From: Apiotrichum sp. Y4204
Taxonomy: Eukaryota > Basidiomycota > Tremellomycetes > Trichosporonales > Trichosporonaceae
Direction: 5' to 3'
Assembly: GCA_025531455.1 (NCBI GenBank)
Contig: JAMYHL010000126.1
Location: 1 to 64,000 of the forward strand
Length of the DNA: 64,000 bases
Below are positions 33,836 to 46,837 of this stretch, one piece after another. The translations under genes were made by a program, and so were the position numbers. The notes beneath the pieces are model-generated. The model was not told the origin of the DNA. It searched no databases and saw nothing but the letters and a program-made list of their open reading frames with translations. Position 1 is the first letter of the stretch; each line of letters opens with the position of its first letter.

Positions 33836-34510
33836 CTAATCGTCGATTTCCATCGCCTCGTCGTCGTCGTCCTCGTCCTCGGACTCGGACTCGTCAAGGA
33901 AACCAAGGTCAAGGAAAGGAGGGCGGTAGTCGGGGCGGTCGGAAGAAGGCCAAAGCTTGGGGCTGGAGGGGGGCGAGGTGACCTTGACACTGATGCCCGC
34001 GGCCTTGACAGGCTCGGAGCGAGTGGCCGCAGACTGAACGTTGCGAGTGCTGCTTTCCAGCGACAAAGGCTTGCTATCGTTAAGCGAGACACTATCAAGA
34101 ATGGTGTTGATGTCCGCTACGTCAACCTGCCGACGGAGAACAAGACGCCGGGTGCCGGCACGAGAAGCCTTGAACGACTCGAGAAGCTCTTTGGACGACT
34201 TGGCAGCGGGTGCGCTTGCACTCGAGACGCGCTTGCGATCCTTATTCTTGGAAAGGTTCTTGGGCAGCATGCTGAGCATGCTCCTGGGAAGGGTTTTTTT
34301 GCGAGCCGTCCTCAGGGGGGCCAAAGGTGTGGCGGTTGCGTGGCCGGTGATTGGAGCGAAGGGGTTGACAGTGGTCTGCTGCTCGTTCTTCAGATACTTG
34401 AACGGAGTGTACTTTGACGTAGGAGTTGGCCCGTTGGCCATGGCGTTGGGGGACCACTCCTTCTCGGCGAGGGGCTTGGCGAACGCGGGGTCGAGGTTCT
34501 CCTTGGGCAT
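33836..34510 (-). CDS. Small disordered protein with N-terminal KEN box, 224 aa
   Basis: I chose the ATG at 34510 (MPKENLDPAFAKPLAEKEW). An in-frame upstream extension passes through a low-complexity His/Pro/Ser-rich leader. Residues 3-5 form a KEN motif, a recognition signal of the anaphase-promoting complex; RSML (in LPRSMLSML) could act as a D-box-like RxxL. The middle is basic and Ser/Ala-rich. The C-terminus is PPFLDLGFLDE followed by a highly acidic tail ending AMEIDD. Such layout (KEN, basic region, acidic C-terminus) recalls APC/C substrates such as securin, but similarity is only in layout and I cannot confirm it. Single exon. Confidence 0.65.
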   Translation of the reverse strand: MPKENLDPAFAKPLAEKEWSPNAMANGPTPTSKYTPFKYLKNEQQTTVNPFAPITGHATATPLAPLRTARKKTLPRSMLSMLPKNLSKNKDRKRVSSASAPAAKSSKELLESFKASRAGTRRLVLRRQVDVADINTILDSVSLNDSKPLSLESSTRNVQSAATRSEPVKAAGISVKVTSPPSSPKLWPSSDRPDYRPPFLDLGFLDESESEDEDDDDEAMEIDD

Positions 34511-36745
34511 CGCGAAGGATACGGGACTGCTGAGAGATACTGTCTTGAACGCGATGATTATCAGGTGCGGCGACGGGAATGGATGCAGTGAGGGATGGTG
34601 AAGTGGATGGATGGGTCGAAATGAATGAGAAAGGAAAGGAGAGTGAGGATGAAGATGAGAGAGAAAGGCAATCACGGCAAGCAAATAAACACTCACGACC
34701 GTGTGTAAGTAATCTTGCCGGAGGACCTTGAGCAGCGGGTGTACCCCACGGCTGTTCGCAGATATGGGGGATGGGGGATGAGGGATGAAGGTTGTGGTGT
34801 GTATGTTTATGCCACATTGTGTGTGTTTGGCGCGACGCGTCCAGTTTTTGGGTGCGACGCGTCGAGACATTGAGAGCATTGTGACGGCTCACGCATCGTC
34901 TTGATCGGTGCAGTCTACAGCTGGTGCGAGGGAAAGACCTGACCAGCGCATGGTTTGGATACTGAAACATAGACCGGGGTGCGAAGGACACAAGACATGC
35001 CATGGGGGCTCCACGTATAGATATAAAAGGCAAGACAGGTATTGTTGAGCCGTACAAAGCACTTCAAATGATACTGTAACTCCATCACCAATCCACGAAT
35101 GGAACGACTGCGTGTATCGGGGTCGACTGCATGCGAGTAAACAGCTGCAAATTGCATCGGAGAGAAGAAACATACCCGGCGCAAGGCAAATGCAAGTCTC
35201 ATTAGACGGTGAGAGATGATCCCGAACAAAGACGTCTTGACAAGCGTCTGTCCTTTAGCTCAGTCATTCAAAGATTGAACAAATGTGTTCCTACGACCCA
35301 TCAAAGTACTGTATACTGTGCGCGCTTCTGTTGCAGCACACTGTCTCGCCGTTTAGATGACTGAATCCGACCATCTTGCCTCGGGGCCTTTAATTTCCGC
35401 GTGAATGTTTCAGTTCCACTCACTGCTCATTGTTCTTTCGCACCCAAGTATACTCAGAAACACAGCCAACACCACCGAGCTGTGTCCTCGCCACTGCAGC
35501 ATTCTCTGTGAGACATCTGTTGTTTCACAGTGACGCAGTGCAACGTTAAAGAGGGACCCCGAAGGTTATTGCTTTACATCACAGCTAAAGGGCTGCAACA
35601 CTCTTTGACACCAAACACTAGATTATGGGACGCAGCATCAGTCATGGATCAGCGACACGTTGAGTGTTGTCTCCTCGCACCGCCATTAGACTGACACCTC
35701 CACCCTCAGAAACGTTAGCCATCCGATGGGCAACCGCGCGATCAATCTTTCGTGTCAAACACGCATCAGTCAGACCCTGCAGTTAACCGCGTGATGATAC
35801 CGGCAGGGCTAGTGGTCAAGGTGGTTCTTCGACCGTTAAAGGGCAGTCATGTCGCAACGAGTACCAAGGAAAAGGTCCGCATTGAAGCAAACAAACCATA
35901 CTCTGCCATCTCAGACATGCCCGAAACGATGTTAGCATGTCAGGACTCGTCCCTGACGCGCCATACTGCATTCGACTATACTTCGACCTTCACGCGCACC
36001 TCTAGTCTTTGTTGGGGCTTGGGGATGGTCAGGTACGCATCCAGACGCGTTCGAATCACCACCGATGTAGGTTTTCTTCCGCCTGCATGTCGTTCTCGGC
36101 CTTGGCCGGATAGGTTCTGCTCTCATCCGAACTCCTCGACACCCGAGTCTTTTGGTGAGTGTCCACCTTCGTATTGCTGCATTTCTCATGTCGTACGGTC
36201 TCTGCAAGGAAGCTCGACCCACTTGTTGTTGGACGTGTGAGAGCAGTCGAGAGAGCACGTGCCCGGAGACGACAGATTTCAACAATGTCGTTCCAGCTGC
36301 CGGACAAGAAGAGTAGGTTACTCATAAGCTCCCTATAGCGCCATTGCAGGATATTGAACTGATGGCCACAGTCGTCCAGAGGATAGCTGCCGTCATTATG
36401 TCTACCGCAGCTGAGGTGGCCTGGTCCATTCCATTCCATTCCATTCCATTCCATTCCAAGAGGACAATGTTGAGAACACAACCTGCCATAACGACCCCTC
36501 GATCGCTGATGTTGACAGCGATCAGTAAGACAACGCGGTCAAGCACACAGTATCAGTGAACCACAGTCATCAGGCCTCCTTGATCGTTGATAACGTCACT
36601 CATGTGATGCATCGCTCGATTGGGGCACCTACTGCGCTATCAGTATCTGGATGCTACTATGGAGAATGGGGTTTGATGCGTTAATCTGATCCTGTCATCA
36701 CAAGCTAGATACACACAATGGCGTCCACGTCGTCGCACAAGTCTC
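34511..36745. other. Gene-free interval
   Basis: About 2.2 kb with no supported gene. The proximal part (34.5-34.9 kb) is pyrimidine-rich on the minus strand, probably leader or promoter of the KEN-box gene. A (CCATT)n run is listed separately. Confidence 0.5.
36425..36458 (+). repeat. (CCATT)n microsatellite
   Basis: Six to seven CCATT units in an otherwise unique spacer. Confidence 0.9.
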
Positions 36746-39036
36746 CTACTTGTCATGTCGCTTGCGTTTGTTGCCGCGGCGAAGAAGCTGTACAACCTTC
36801 TCTTCAGCGTCGGGCTGGGTGTACCCAGGAAGGCTGTGCGTAGCAGTTGCGTCGAGACGTGCGGTGAAAGCACTTTTCCGTAGCTGGGTGAAGCGCATGC
36901 CGCAGTCGATGGTATCGCGGACGACGAGGGAGTAGACTTCCGTAGGCCGCGTCTGGCCCATGCGGTGAATACGACCGATAATCTGAGCGCGGGCAGCGTC
37001 CGTCCAAGGGTGATCGAGGAAGAAGAGCACGTTCGCACGGTGAAGGTCGATGCTGGTCGACGAGCAGCGCGAGATAATGAGGATGCGCGACTCCTTCTCT
37101 CCGTCGTATGACCATTGACTAACGTCCTTTTGGAACATCTTGCAGACTGCGTTGCGGTCATCCGCGCTTAAACCACTGTTCACATACGTCGCGGGCAAAC
37201 CGGCATCGTCTAGCTGCTTCAAGATGCTGCCGAGAGTCACTGGGCAGACCCACGTAAGATAGATGAGAAATTTGCTCTGCTGCTCGGGTGGGAGATGAGC
37301 TTCCTGATGCACGCGTGGCTTGAGCATCTTGATCAGTTTGACGACCTTCGCCGGGGTGAAGCCATGTTGATTTAGCTTAACGAGACCCACGCGGGAATAA
37401 TACTCGAATGACTTGGGGAGGACGTGATTTGTCCGGCCCTTATTGGCACGACGGGCAGCACGGAAGCTGACGAGGTAGTTCTTGACTTGCTGTGGATCCA
37501 TCTCGTACAGCCTGGAACCGAGCCGGACCACGGCCTCGTAGCTCTCCCTCTGAGCGCGGTTCAGCACGATCGGTACCTCCTGGATAGTGATCTCGGGGAT
37601 ATTCAGAATCGGGCGGCCAAGGAACTGCCCAGTGGATGTGCGGCGGATGATATTGTGCTGCGTAAGCTGCAGCAGAGGCTGCAGTACAAGGTTCACGACC
37701 TTGGATTCCAGTCTCATCCACTTGTCCTTGATGGGCCGCGTCTGGGGCGTGTCGTCCACAAAGTCGATGAAATCCCATTGGTCATGGAGGTCCACGTCTT
37801 GGACATCGTTGTCGTCACCGTCAACTGCGTCCCCCAACGGTTGAATGATGCCCTTGAGGTCCTTCTGTAGAGTTTGCCGCTGGTTCTCCAGGTAGTTATA
37901 GAACCGGACAATTTGGAGGAGCTCGGGGTGCAGCTTCTTATATTGTACCTCGATCTTCCTCTCCATGGAGTGAGAAAGCGTAAACTGGGACAATGGGGCC
38001 TGGCCAAGATTCTGCTTGCCCTTGAGTTTGAACCCGATCAGACGTGTAATATTGAGCAGGTCAAGTGGCCCGTTCCAAATCGGCGTGGCCGTAACGGCGA
38101 ACACTTGATTGCCCTTGGCGGCGAGCTTGCTGCCCCAGCGGAAAAACTCGGTCTCGGGGTTGCGTGCGGTGTGCGCTTCGTCAAAGAAGATGTGGCTCCA
38201 TCGCGTTCCAAAGACACTGTTGTCAATGGCGCCCTCATGCTCCTGCTGGAGAGCGGTAACGAGTTTAGCCTCGGGGTCGAGCGACGTCCAGGAGAAGAGA
38301 ATCACATGGGTTCGCTTCCTGTCTTGGATGGACTTGTAGAAGGCATGCCGCTGAGCCCAGTTCTTCTGCGGCCTCACTTTGATCACGCGGAACCGGTCCT
38401 TGTCGAGAATCTGGGCCAGTTCGGTGTACAGTTGGTCCATCATGCCGTACTCGGAGACAATCAGCACGGGGAGGAGACCGTCCGTACTCGTCTTTGTCGC
38501 AATCCGCAAGCGCTGGTTGACGCCGCGTTCAGGTATCCTATCGCGTGAGCATGCGTTGACATTAGTAGCTGGACGCACTCAGTGAAGTTGCCGGCCAGGA
38601 CACTGGTATGAGTTTTTTGGCACACGCCGCTCTTGCTTGCCAAAGGTCCATTCTGCTTGATCCACAGAGCAAACCCAACGATCATGGCCATCTCCGTTGT
38701 CTTCCCGAGCCCCGTCGCATCAGCCAGAATGAACCGGTCTGCCTTCTGGATCTTGCTATCAGTGCTGTACAGCTGTGAGAAGTACTGTACAACGACTTGG
38801 AGCTGGTGCGGCTCCGGTTGGCGGGTAAGGAAGGGGAACACGCACGCAGAACGGATGCGATGCTCCTCGGGGTGCAGGTACGAGTTGTCTGGTCCGAGTG
38901 CATGTGCCCTTTCTCGGTCGATGTTGGGAGCCTTGATCCGGACTGAGCGTGGCTGGAGAGATTCGAGGCCGAGGTAGCTTAGCATATCCCACGAGTCCCA
39001 CTTTGACGCCGGGACCTCGGCCCACGGGGTCGGCAT
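36746..39036 (-). CDS. SNF2-family DNA-dependent ATPase, 2 exons, 749 aa
   Basis: Exon 1 (39036-38579) and exon 2 (38537-36746) join through a 41-nt intron containing a TACTAAT-like branch site and ending GATAG. The helicase superfamily-2 motifs are in order: Walker A ADATGLGKTTE (residues about 106-115), motif II HIFFDEAHTARN (DEAH at about 272-275), motif III VFAVTATPIWN, then the C-terminal lobe with RILIISRCSSTSIDLHRAN and motif VI AQIIGRIHRMGQTRP. The C-terminus is a basic tail, RRGNKRKRHDK. It would couple ATP hydrolysis to DNA translocation or nucleosome/protein remodelling in the nucleus. There are no accessory RING, bromo or chromo domains, so it is not a canonical Swi2/Snf2 or Rad5 subunit; the precise subfamily is not assigned. 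Confidence 0.9.
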
Positions 39037-40711
39037 TGTGGGTCGGGGAGCGGGAAGGTCTAAGTTAGCGAGAACAGAGGCGCGTAACTTACTTTGTGGT
39101 GACGGCCAAGAAGTTGAGATGAGTGGAAAGATAGCAAACTACGCTGGAAGATGGAAGAATGATGGGTTGGATGATGAAGAGAAAGCGAAGGTGAGAAGGA
39201 GAGAAGGAGATGCAGCTCGACGTCGTGCAAGCACCCCAGCACAATGCCATCAGCCATATTCCGTCGGCATATTGTTCTTTCCCATGATGTCAGCCATCGG
39301 GAACCATGTCGAGTATGCTGAGGCGATGGGCGCAGAGTTCACATGCGCCCGTTGTTCCGACAGCCTCAAAGTGCAAAGAACTGTGCTCACAGTACTGTAT
39401 AGTGCTAGTCGTCAGCTGTCCGATTGGTTTTGGTGTTGACGTAAGGGCAACTGTGAGTCCTATCCCATGGAATTCCGTCTCTGCTGCCTTGCCGGCATGG
39501 GCCCATTGCTATTGTTAGCCTTCACTGCCTGACATCGGATGGCGTTAAGATCGTAACCTTCGGATCGACAGGCCACAACACGATGCACCATCAATGGACA
39601 TACGTTTGGCACGCAGCGCATCAGTATCCCTCACGAAACCAAAAGTCAGTCGCACTTCTCCGCATCAAACTGCCAGTGGCCACAACAAGCTTATCGGTGT
39701 TCGTGGTGAGAGCCGTCTTTTGCCGGTCATCGAGACACTGGTGCTGACTGACATGGCTTCCGGAGTTCTCGCCGACCTGCTGTGCTGGCTTGTCCTTTAT
39801 GCCTCCCGTTGCGCCGCAGCGATTGCCCGAGGACGACAGTGGCATGTGAGGGCACTGTCGACGAAGGCTCCGCATAAGAGGCAGGCCGGGCATCAGATAT
39901 GGTCGACCCAGGGGCAAAAGCAACAGACATGCACCTCGTCGACCCGACGTCGCCTGCGGTGTCTCGTCCCGATCGTGCACTGCAGAAGCACTCCATATCA
40001 CAGATCGTGATTTGTTACCTTTGCATGACCTGACAGCACGATGGCCGGATGGCGAAGGTCGTAAAGGAGATTACCCGTGACTGCGTTTGGCTGTATTGGT
40101 CGGTCCTTGCCGAGAGGGGCATGAGGAGTGTGGCGATGAGTAAAGTGAGCATCGATCAGTGGACTGTGTCTGTGGACGGGGAGTACATGTTAGTTGTCGC
40201 TCTGGATGGGATGGCTGCCATGGTACTATCCTGCTGTGAACCCAGCCGGGGCAAGAGTCCGGCACATCGTGCGCTGGATCAGATCCGGTACACGCGGCTG
40301 AGTGAGCCATGACCCGTATGCAGGGTTTGTTTCCCGAGATTTGGTACGCCGCAGGAAAGGAATGAAGCTAGAAGCCGGGTCAGATCCGGGACTGGGCTCT
40401 CGTTGACGTATGACTCAAACGCGATGACGACGCGCAACTGTGGCACGCGCGTGTCCCAGTTGGGGAGTGAGGAACTGCCAAGCCCATGTGTGTCGTTTTC
40501 CCGCATCTCGGCCCGACTGGCAGGCAGGTGGCCGATGGATGCCGAGCCTGTCTGATGTGGATGTGGTGCAAGCTTCCCTGTGCGGTAGCGTTCTGTCGAT
40601 GGATCGCGAATGCATCTGCATCTGTTCCCCATATCTGAATCAGATCTAACCGCCAGAGGCCCAACAGGGTCCATCTCGAGATACTTGTCTCGATGTCCCA
40701 CCTCACGTCCT
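39037..40711. other. Gene-free interval
   Basis: No coding exon supported. It contains the upstream region of the SNF2 gene and the 3' flank of the next minus-strand gene. Confidence 0.5.
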
Positions 40712-41804
40712 CTACTCCTTGACCACGACCCTCACCCCCGATCCACGCCCGTCCAACCCGGCATCAACCCCGCTAACGACGCGAGCGACATCCAAGAAGG
40801 TCATTTCCTTACCCTGGCTCCTCGCCCGCTCGCGGATCGCGGAACATGCTTGGACACTCGCTTTCTCCAGCTCCTCGAACCTCTTTGTCCCGACGTACGC
40901 AATCTTCAGTTCCGTGGGGTCCTCCTTAGAGTCCGGTGGGGAGAAGACGTCGGCTTTGCCGTCCCATTCTCCGAGGACACCCATGTCGGCACGCAGGATG
41001 CCGAGGTAGACGAGCACGCTGATGGAGAGGGGGAGGGGCGACGCGTCGGCCACGGCTGCAGGGTCCGGCAGGGGGTAGGTCTTCTTCGGGCCAAACACGT
41101 GTGTGAGGTCTTGCAAGAGACGCAATGGGGCAGCGGGCAGCGTGACGGGGTCGGAGTGCTTGAGGAGAGGGAGGAGCTGCGCGACCTGAGGGTTAGCCAT
41201 GCGGAGAGGTAAAGAGTGGACTCACGCGGTGGCAAAAGTCCTTTGCGTAGGCTTTGGCCGGGTCGGACTCTTTCGCAGTGTGCTCGGCGCTTACGGTGAG
41301 CAGGCCTGCGACCTCCTCTCCGATACAGCTCTCCGAGACGCCCTCGCCGAGGGCTGAGAAGAGGCCGCAGAGGCCGGACACGGCGGATACTGCCGGTGGG
41401 TAGCGTTCCCCGACTGTGATCGGCAGACTCTCATGCTGGCGCTCGCGCATGATGGTGATGCCAAACGACTCTGCGACGGTGGCTTCTGTGAGCTTGTCAC
41501 TCGCCCATGCGCGGGCAGACAAAAGGTTGTCCCCGTCCCATCCTGGTTCCGATGCGAGGTAGAGTGCGAGGCATCCGCGGAGTGCAACGTCTGATGCGCG
41601 TGTGCGGAGCTCGGCGAGCAGCTGAGTGTGGGCCGGCTGTGCGAGGACGGTGTAGGTGAGATGGAGGATGGTGAGAAAGTTGAGCTGGTGCAGGTCGCTT
41701 GGCCATGCGAGGGGGAGGGTGGTGGGGAGGTTTGTTGGTGGAGTGGATGCGAGATAGTCTGCTGGCAGAGCTGCCAAGAACCTGTCGATGGCGCCGTCGT
41801 TCAT
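40712..41804 (-). CDS. Probable queuosine-salvage (DUF2419-type) protein, 2 exons, 350 aa
   Basis: Exons 41804-41226 and 41185-40712 join in frame through a 40-nt intron. The length (350 aa) fits the queuosine 5'-phosphate N-glycosylase family (about 340 aa). Layout also fits: LHQLNFLTILHLTYTVL near residues 40-55 (family: LNF-type helix), a middle region with ESLPITVGERYPPAVSAVSG, a PLPISVLVYLGIL-type segment in the C-terminal third, and a final helix ELEKASVQACSAIRERA. The enzyme frees queuine from queuosine 5'-phosphate for reuse in tRNA. The assignment rests on recollected family pattern, not an alignment, and a conserved catalytic Asp could not be verified. It could be another helical family. 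Confidence 0.6.
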
Positions 41805-42859
41805 GATGGATGGATGAAGAGTGCAAGACGAGATGTGTGATGGTGGGTGTCGACGACGACGAGTGAGAAATGAAGAGGGAGATGGAGATGCGATGAGATG
41901 GAATGGCAGGGAGTGACGTCATAGAAAGAGCTCTGCTCGCTGTCTTTGTATGCATCCCACACCCCCAGTGCCCTACTGCGTCTCTCTCCTCGTTATCTCT
42001 ATCGTTATCTCACTCTGTTATCTCGTGCATACATACAGAGCTTTGTACACAACATCCACAGCAAGAAGAGGATGAAATGCAATGCATTCGTGGGTGGCGT
42101 TTGCAGAAGAAACAGTGAAAAGCAATGGCTGGGATGGATTGATTGCACTCAAATGGGGGCATACGTGGAGCAGTGGGCCAATGGCTGTGACGTCATTCTT
42201 TCTCTCTCTCCCTTTCCCCGTTCCGATCCGATCCGGATGGGGGGAACAAGAGACGGTTTTGGTATCGAGAACAGTGACGATTATGTAATCAAATCCAATA
42301 CACCGCCAGTGTCCCCATCATTGCAGAACAGCGGGATACCCCCTTTGGAGAGAGAATGGTAGGTAGTGTGCTTCGCGTGTAATTACGTCATCAGCTCAAT
42401 TGCGGGTCTCATTCAAAAGTGGATCCTTGACAGCACACGGCACCTCGTCGGCTTCACCCGCCGCCCGCACGAGTGCGTTGCCTACTCCACGCCACTCGCC
42501 CTGCGAAGTGGAGATGTGCGTGTATTGAGTGATTATGTAATACCACGTTTTCAAACAAGCGCCACTCCCCGCTCCCCGTCATTCAATTCAGTCTCAATTG
42601 AATTCAGTGCAGGAAATGGGAAGTCACGTGACTGATTTTTATCCTCTCCCCTGCGATCTTCCATGTGCCTGATCGGGAAAAAAGAAAGATCATCTCGTTA
42701 TCATCATCATCATCATCAACATCTCCTCTCCATCCCATCCATCCCATCCCATCCCATCCCATTCTCTGTTCACTCACGTCTCGAGCATCGCATCTACCGC
42801 GTCTTCCACTTGCGGCCACTGTGCGCTAGCCCTCGGAGCCTTGGGCACACACTCTCCCA
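41805..42859. promoter_or_regulatory. Divergent promoter spacer
   Basis: It separates the Q-salvage-like gene (minus) and the GT18 gene (plus). It contains a (CATCAT)n stretch and an (ATCCC)n run at about 42731-42763. No gene seen. Confidence 0.5.
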
Positions 42860-44691
42860 ATGGTCGTCGCCCACCTCCGTCGCCTCCTCGGCGCGAGGCA
42901 CACCCTCTGGCTAGGCACATTCACCGTCGTCGTCATCTCCCTCTTTGCGTGGGCGAGCGCACGGAGAGGAGAGGAGAAGAGCACAGCAGCAGGCACCAGC
43001 TCGTGGTGGACCGACATGCTCCCGGCAAAGAACAGCCCGGCCCTCGACGAGCTCACGCGCGTGCCAGACCCTCTGACCGAAGCACATGCACAGGTGTGGG
43101 GCAACTACAAGTGGTACTCGGACACCAAACTGCGTGCACTGGCTGCATGCATGGCGCGTGGCGACTGCCATCGGAATGCGCACAAGGTGGGTCGTGGAGG
43201 AGCGAGACGGGCAGGACATGCAGGACATGCAGGACACGTAGGGCGACGCGTGGAGATGTGATCGTCCTGGGGATGTGCGCGACGGGCACGACATTCAAGC
43301 ACTAGTACTCACCTCAGGTACTCATCATCAACGTCTGGCACTGCCACAACGCGTTCTTCTCCGACTACTGGGGTGGCGAAGGGACCTGGTGCAATGCAAT
43401 GGTGAGTTCTGAATTGTGCAAGAGTCCTTTCCATTCCCCCGGCTCACAACAGCGCCGCTCGCTCGAGAAGCAAGGGTACACCGTGCTGTACACATACTAC
43501 GACATGGAGTACGTCGAGCACATCTACCGCCAGATCCCCGACCTCGTCGTCGCCATCTTCCTCGACGACGACCACCTCAGCACCAAGATCAAGGAGCACT
43601 ACAAGACGAAGAACCGTCCGGACGGCATCCCGGCGTGGAAGGTGGGATACTGCTCGGGTTCCACGCTGATACCCCAGTTCTTCCGGTTCAGCTACTATGC
43701 CGCAGACTCGAGCACGCTCGTCGGCGACGCGTGGAGTGTCACCTGCGAGCCAGAGTGGCACCAGCCAGGCCACGACTACAGGAGTGAGCCCTGTCCATAT
43801 CTACCTGACTCACGCCAGACTTTACCTTTCTTGGGTACGCGATGGAGCCCGATCTTGCGCACACGACGTTCATCCCGCATTCGGAACGGCCGCACCGTGC
43901 GTACGTTCTCGGAAAACACCAAACGTTCTTCTACACAACACACGGCGCACGCGTCGCCTGGCCGTTGGACTTCTACGCCCGTGCCCGGACACACATGCGC
44001 ACGATATACCCCGACTTTGAGTTTGTCGGCTCATTCAAGGATGAACGCGGTGAAGGAGACATTGCAAAGGAGGGCCCGTTACCTATCCCATCGGGTATTC
44101 GTAACCTCCCCCGTCTGAACGCCACCGCCTTCGACCACGAACTCTCCCAGGCGCGCGTCCTCGTTGGTATAGGATACCCCACGGCTAGCCCTAGCCCGTA
44201 TCGGGCCCTCGCGCACGGCGTTCCCTTCCTCAGTCCAGTGAGTGCTCCTCCTCTATTGTGCTGATCCCAGTTTGCTGTTCGCCATGACGGCACACCAGAA
44301 GACCCACATACCTGGTCGGACAGTCAGCACGATTCGCTGCGCTTCGAACAGCCACCGTGAGTGAAATATATGTGTGTCGCTGATCGCAGGCTGGTGTACA
44401 ATGTCCAGGAGGGCGACTACGAGGGCTTCATTGCCGCATTGGAGGCCGCGATGAGCACCCCAATCGACCCGTGAGTCAAACTGGACACAACCCCCACTCA
44501 ACCCCGTCCCTTCATCACCGTCACTGACCCACAGTTTCGTCTATCCCCGCATGACGGCAGCCGCATTCGATGCACGCATGCGCACGTTCATGGACACGGA
44601 CTGGCGCACCGAGGCTGCACGCATCCTGGACTTGAGATTGAAGGGCGAGGAGAGCCAGCGCACGCCGTTCGTCGAGGTGTTTGAACTCTGA
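42860..44691 (+). CDS. GT18-family (MGAT5-like) glycosyltransferase, 7 exons, 494 aa
   Basis: Exons 42860-43186, 43318-43401, 43453-43783, 43819-44237, 44271-44356, 44390-44470 and 44535-44691 total an exact frame; introns are 33-64 nt except the first (131 nt). Residues about 14-31 (TLWLGTFTVVVISLFAWA) form a single transmembrane anchor, so this is a type II Golgi-type protein. The lumenal domain has the family hallmarks: VLIINVWHCHNAFF, GYTVLYTYYDMEYVEHIY, NFTFLGYAMEPDL and near the end VLVGIGYPTASPSPYRALAHG with GVPFLSP, the nucleotide-sugar-binding segment of alpha-1,6-mannosylglycoprotein beta-1,6-GlcNAc transferases. A sequon NFT is created by splicing. The acceptor in this fungus is unknown; a cell-wall or N-glycan function is inferred. 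Confidence 0.85.
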
Positions 44692-45448
44692 GGTGTAGAG
44701 GCGAGGTGGATCTTGGTCTTGACTATCGCAATCCTGTGTACTGTGTCTGGCCGCGTAGTTGTATGTGCTAAGGGTTGCTGACCCGCAAACCACACCGATG
44801 TTTAAACAACAGCACTTCTCGGTTGGGTGGCTGGCAGCTGTCTGAGATGTTGCCACACACTGCCAGCACGCACTTTGGCACTGAGTCTGGCCCACTGTGC
44901 AGCCTATATGGGGCCCACATGTTAAGCTTTGCGACCTGCTCCATCTCCTTGATTGACGTCATTGATGACACCAAATCCTAACCTCTGCACTCGGTGGGTT
45001 CACACAGTTGGGCTAGCCGTGTTACAGGCACAGGACCATCTCGCTATCCCACTACTACCCGAGCTTTCCCATGAAAGTTCTGTGTTTTGGAGCAGACTAT
45101 TGGGGCTAGAAGGCCGAGTCCTTGATCGAGTCCTTGATCACCGCGATTGCTCACTGCCTTGTGGACGCCATAGGAATAACATCGGCCAGTCTGTGGATTC
45201 AAATGGTCTGACAACTCGTGATCATTCAGGCTCTCAGGGCTGCTGTGGTACATGTCTGCGGAGCACGGGAGCACACATACGTGGCACGTGGTGTCTAGCA
45301 GGACTGGCGTGAAGACTAGTGGCCGGCGGGCGTGCATCTCTGGCGGGCACTAGGATGTCCTCCTATAGCGCAGCCTGTCAATCACAATTCTGCATCTCAA
45401 CACAACGGCGATATATTTCCTGGACACTGGAATACCGACTCTGCCATG
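44692..45448. other. Convergent spacer, no gene seen
   Basis: Between the 3' ends of the GT18 gene and a possible minus-strand secreted protein gene. Confidence 0.5.
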
Positions 45449-46327
45449 TTACACTCCGGTCATGAACGCCGGGACCGCAAGGAGCAGAAACATGGCAATC
45501 TGGATCTTCACGCTCCGCCCACCACTGTCCTGCCCCTGGCCCCAGCACGTCACGTTCGGCAGAAGATCTTTGAGACCTTGCTGTGTGTTGTTGATTCTCG
45601 AGGCGCAGAACACAGCGTTGACGCCGTTCGCGCAGTTGCCCCACAACGTAATCTTGCCGTCGAGGGAAAGGCAGTTGCCAACGCTCTCGAGCATGTTGGG
45701 CAACAGGCAGCCGGCGGTAGGCGGTTCGGTACAGTCTGGCGACATTGCCTTTGGTAAGTACGGACCGTACAGCTGATCGCCGCTCACTGTGGAGTTAAAA
45801 TCACAATCTGTGAGGCTGTCTGGACGATAACATGCTGAGCTTTATGTGCGTCCCGAACGTTGACGACGAAACGGCCACCCGGATATAATTTGCTGACCTG
45901 CCCTCCTCGGCGGTGGTTACCGCATGTACCATGCCAACGACCTCCCCATCTTGTGGACACCTGACACGGAATGTAACGTAGTACCGTATCACATGGTCCG
46001 AGACAGTGTCGCGCCACAATCCCAATTAGCTTAGAGTTCAATTGAATGTCGCACGCGTCACCAGCGACATGCAACAAAACTGAAGTTCGTTGGGACAACG
46101 CTTACAGCCATTCTTGGAACCAAAGCGACCGACCCCAACCAAGTGCAAGCTGCGTGCCGGCTGAGAACGCTGTACCGTGCCCCTACAAAAGCTCTTTCTG
46201 ACATACTGAGGGATGCGGCGGGATACAGTTCCTTGGCAAGGGAACGGCAGAATGCTCGTCAGGAGGACTGCTCGGCCACATGCCGCGAGCGCCTGCTCCG
46301 TGATGATACATACACAGATGTTGGCCA
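45449..46327 (-). CDS. Possible secreted Cys-rich protein, multi-exon, splicing unresolved
   Basis: Protein-like segments on the minus strand suggest a gene whose exact exons I could not fix. From 46327 an ATG plus a first splice yields MANIFLLTSILPFPC, a plausible signal peptide. A long frame (about 46030-45784) carries RHCLGPCD, PCQVSTRWGGRWHGTCG and GGRFVVNVRDAHKAQHVIVQ. A last frame to 45449 has SPDCTEPPTAGCLLP, LWGNCANGVNAVFCASR and NNTQQGLKDLLPNVTCW, then ends in a hydrophobic tail (AMFLLLAVPAFMTGV) like a GPI-anchor signal. Paired cysteines and a C-terminal hydrophobic segment argue for an extracellular, possibly GPI-anchored protein. The junction near 45784 does not close in frame with any obvious donor/acceptor. 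Confidence 0.4.
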
Positions 46328-46837
46328 TAAGAGGCAATAGTAATGGAGGAAATCTTAGCGGAAGGAACACTTTCGACTTACCGACGCCCAGGAGGCCTCA
46401 GCCCGCTCTCCTATTGCTGGACATCTGGTCCAATACTCGGATCGTGTTTGATATCGCAACGGTTCAGAATGCGGCAACGGACATGTGATTTCTACCGCTT
46501 GTCCCCAGTGAAGGTTTCAGGTACTCAGATCACACTGGGTCACTCTGGAGATCCTTGGACTCTTTTCCGAGAATGGAGAACCCGGTGCCGATCACTCAAG
46601 ATTCCCGAGAAACGGTTCAGAACTCCCCGTTAGCCCAATTACATCTGCGCCGACTAGCCTCCGACACTGCAACGTGGTAGGCTGATACTTTCTGCCCAAA
46701 GCAGCTTTTGTCGGCGGTGATCAACTTGAGCCATCCATTTCTGACAACAGTAACGAGAAACAAGCCCCTTCTCATGACCTAACGTTCTGTTGTCTTGAAG
46801 ACAGTTTCAACACGTTCGCCGGACGCCTCTGAGCATC

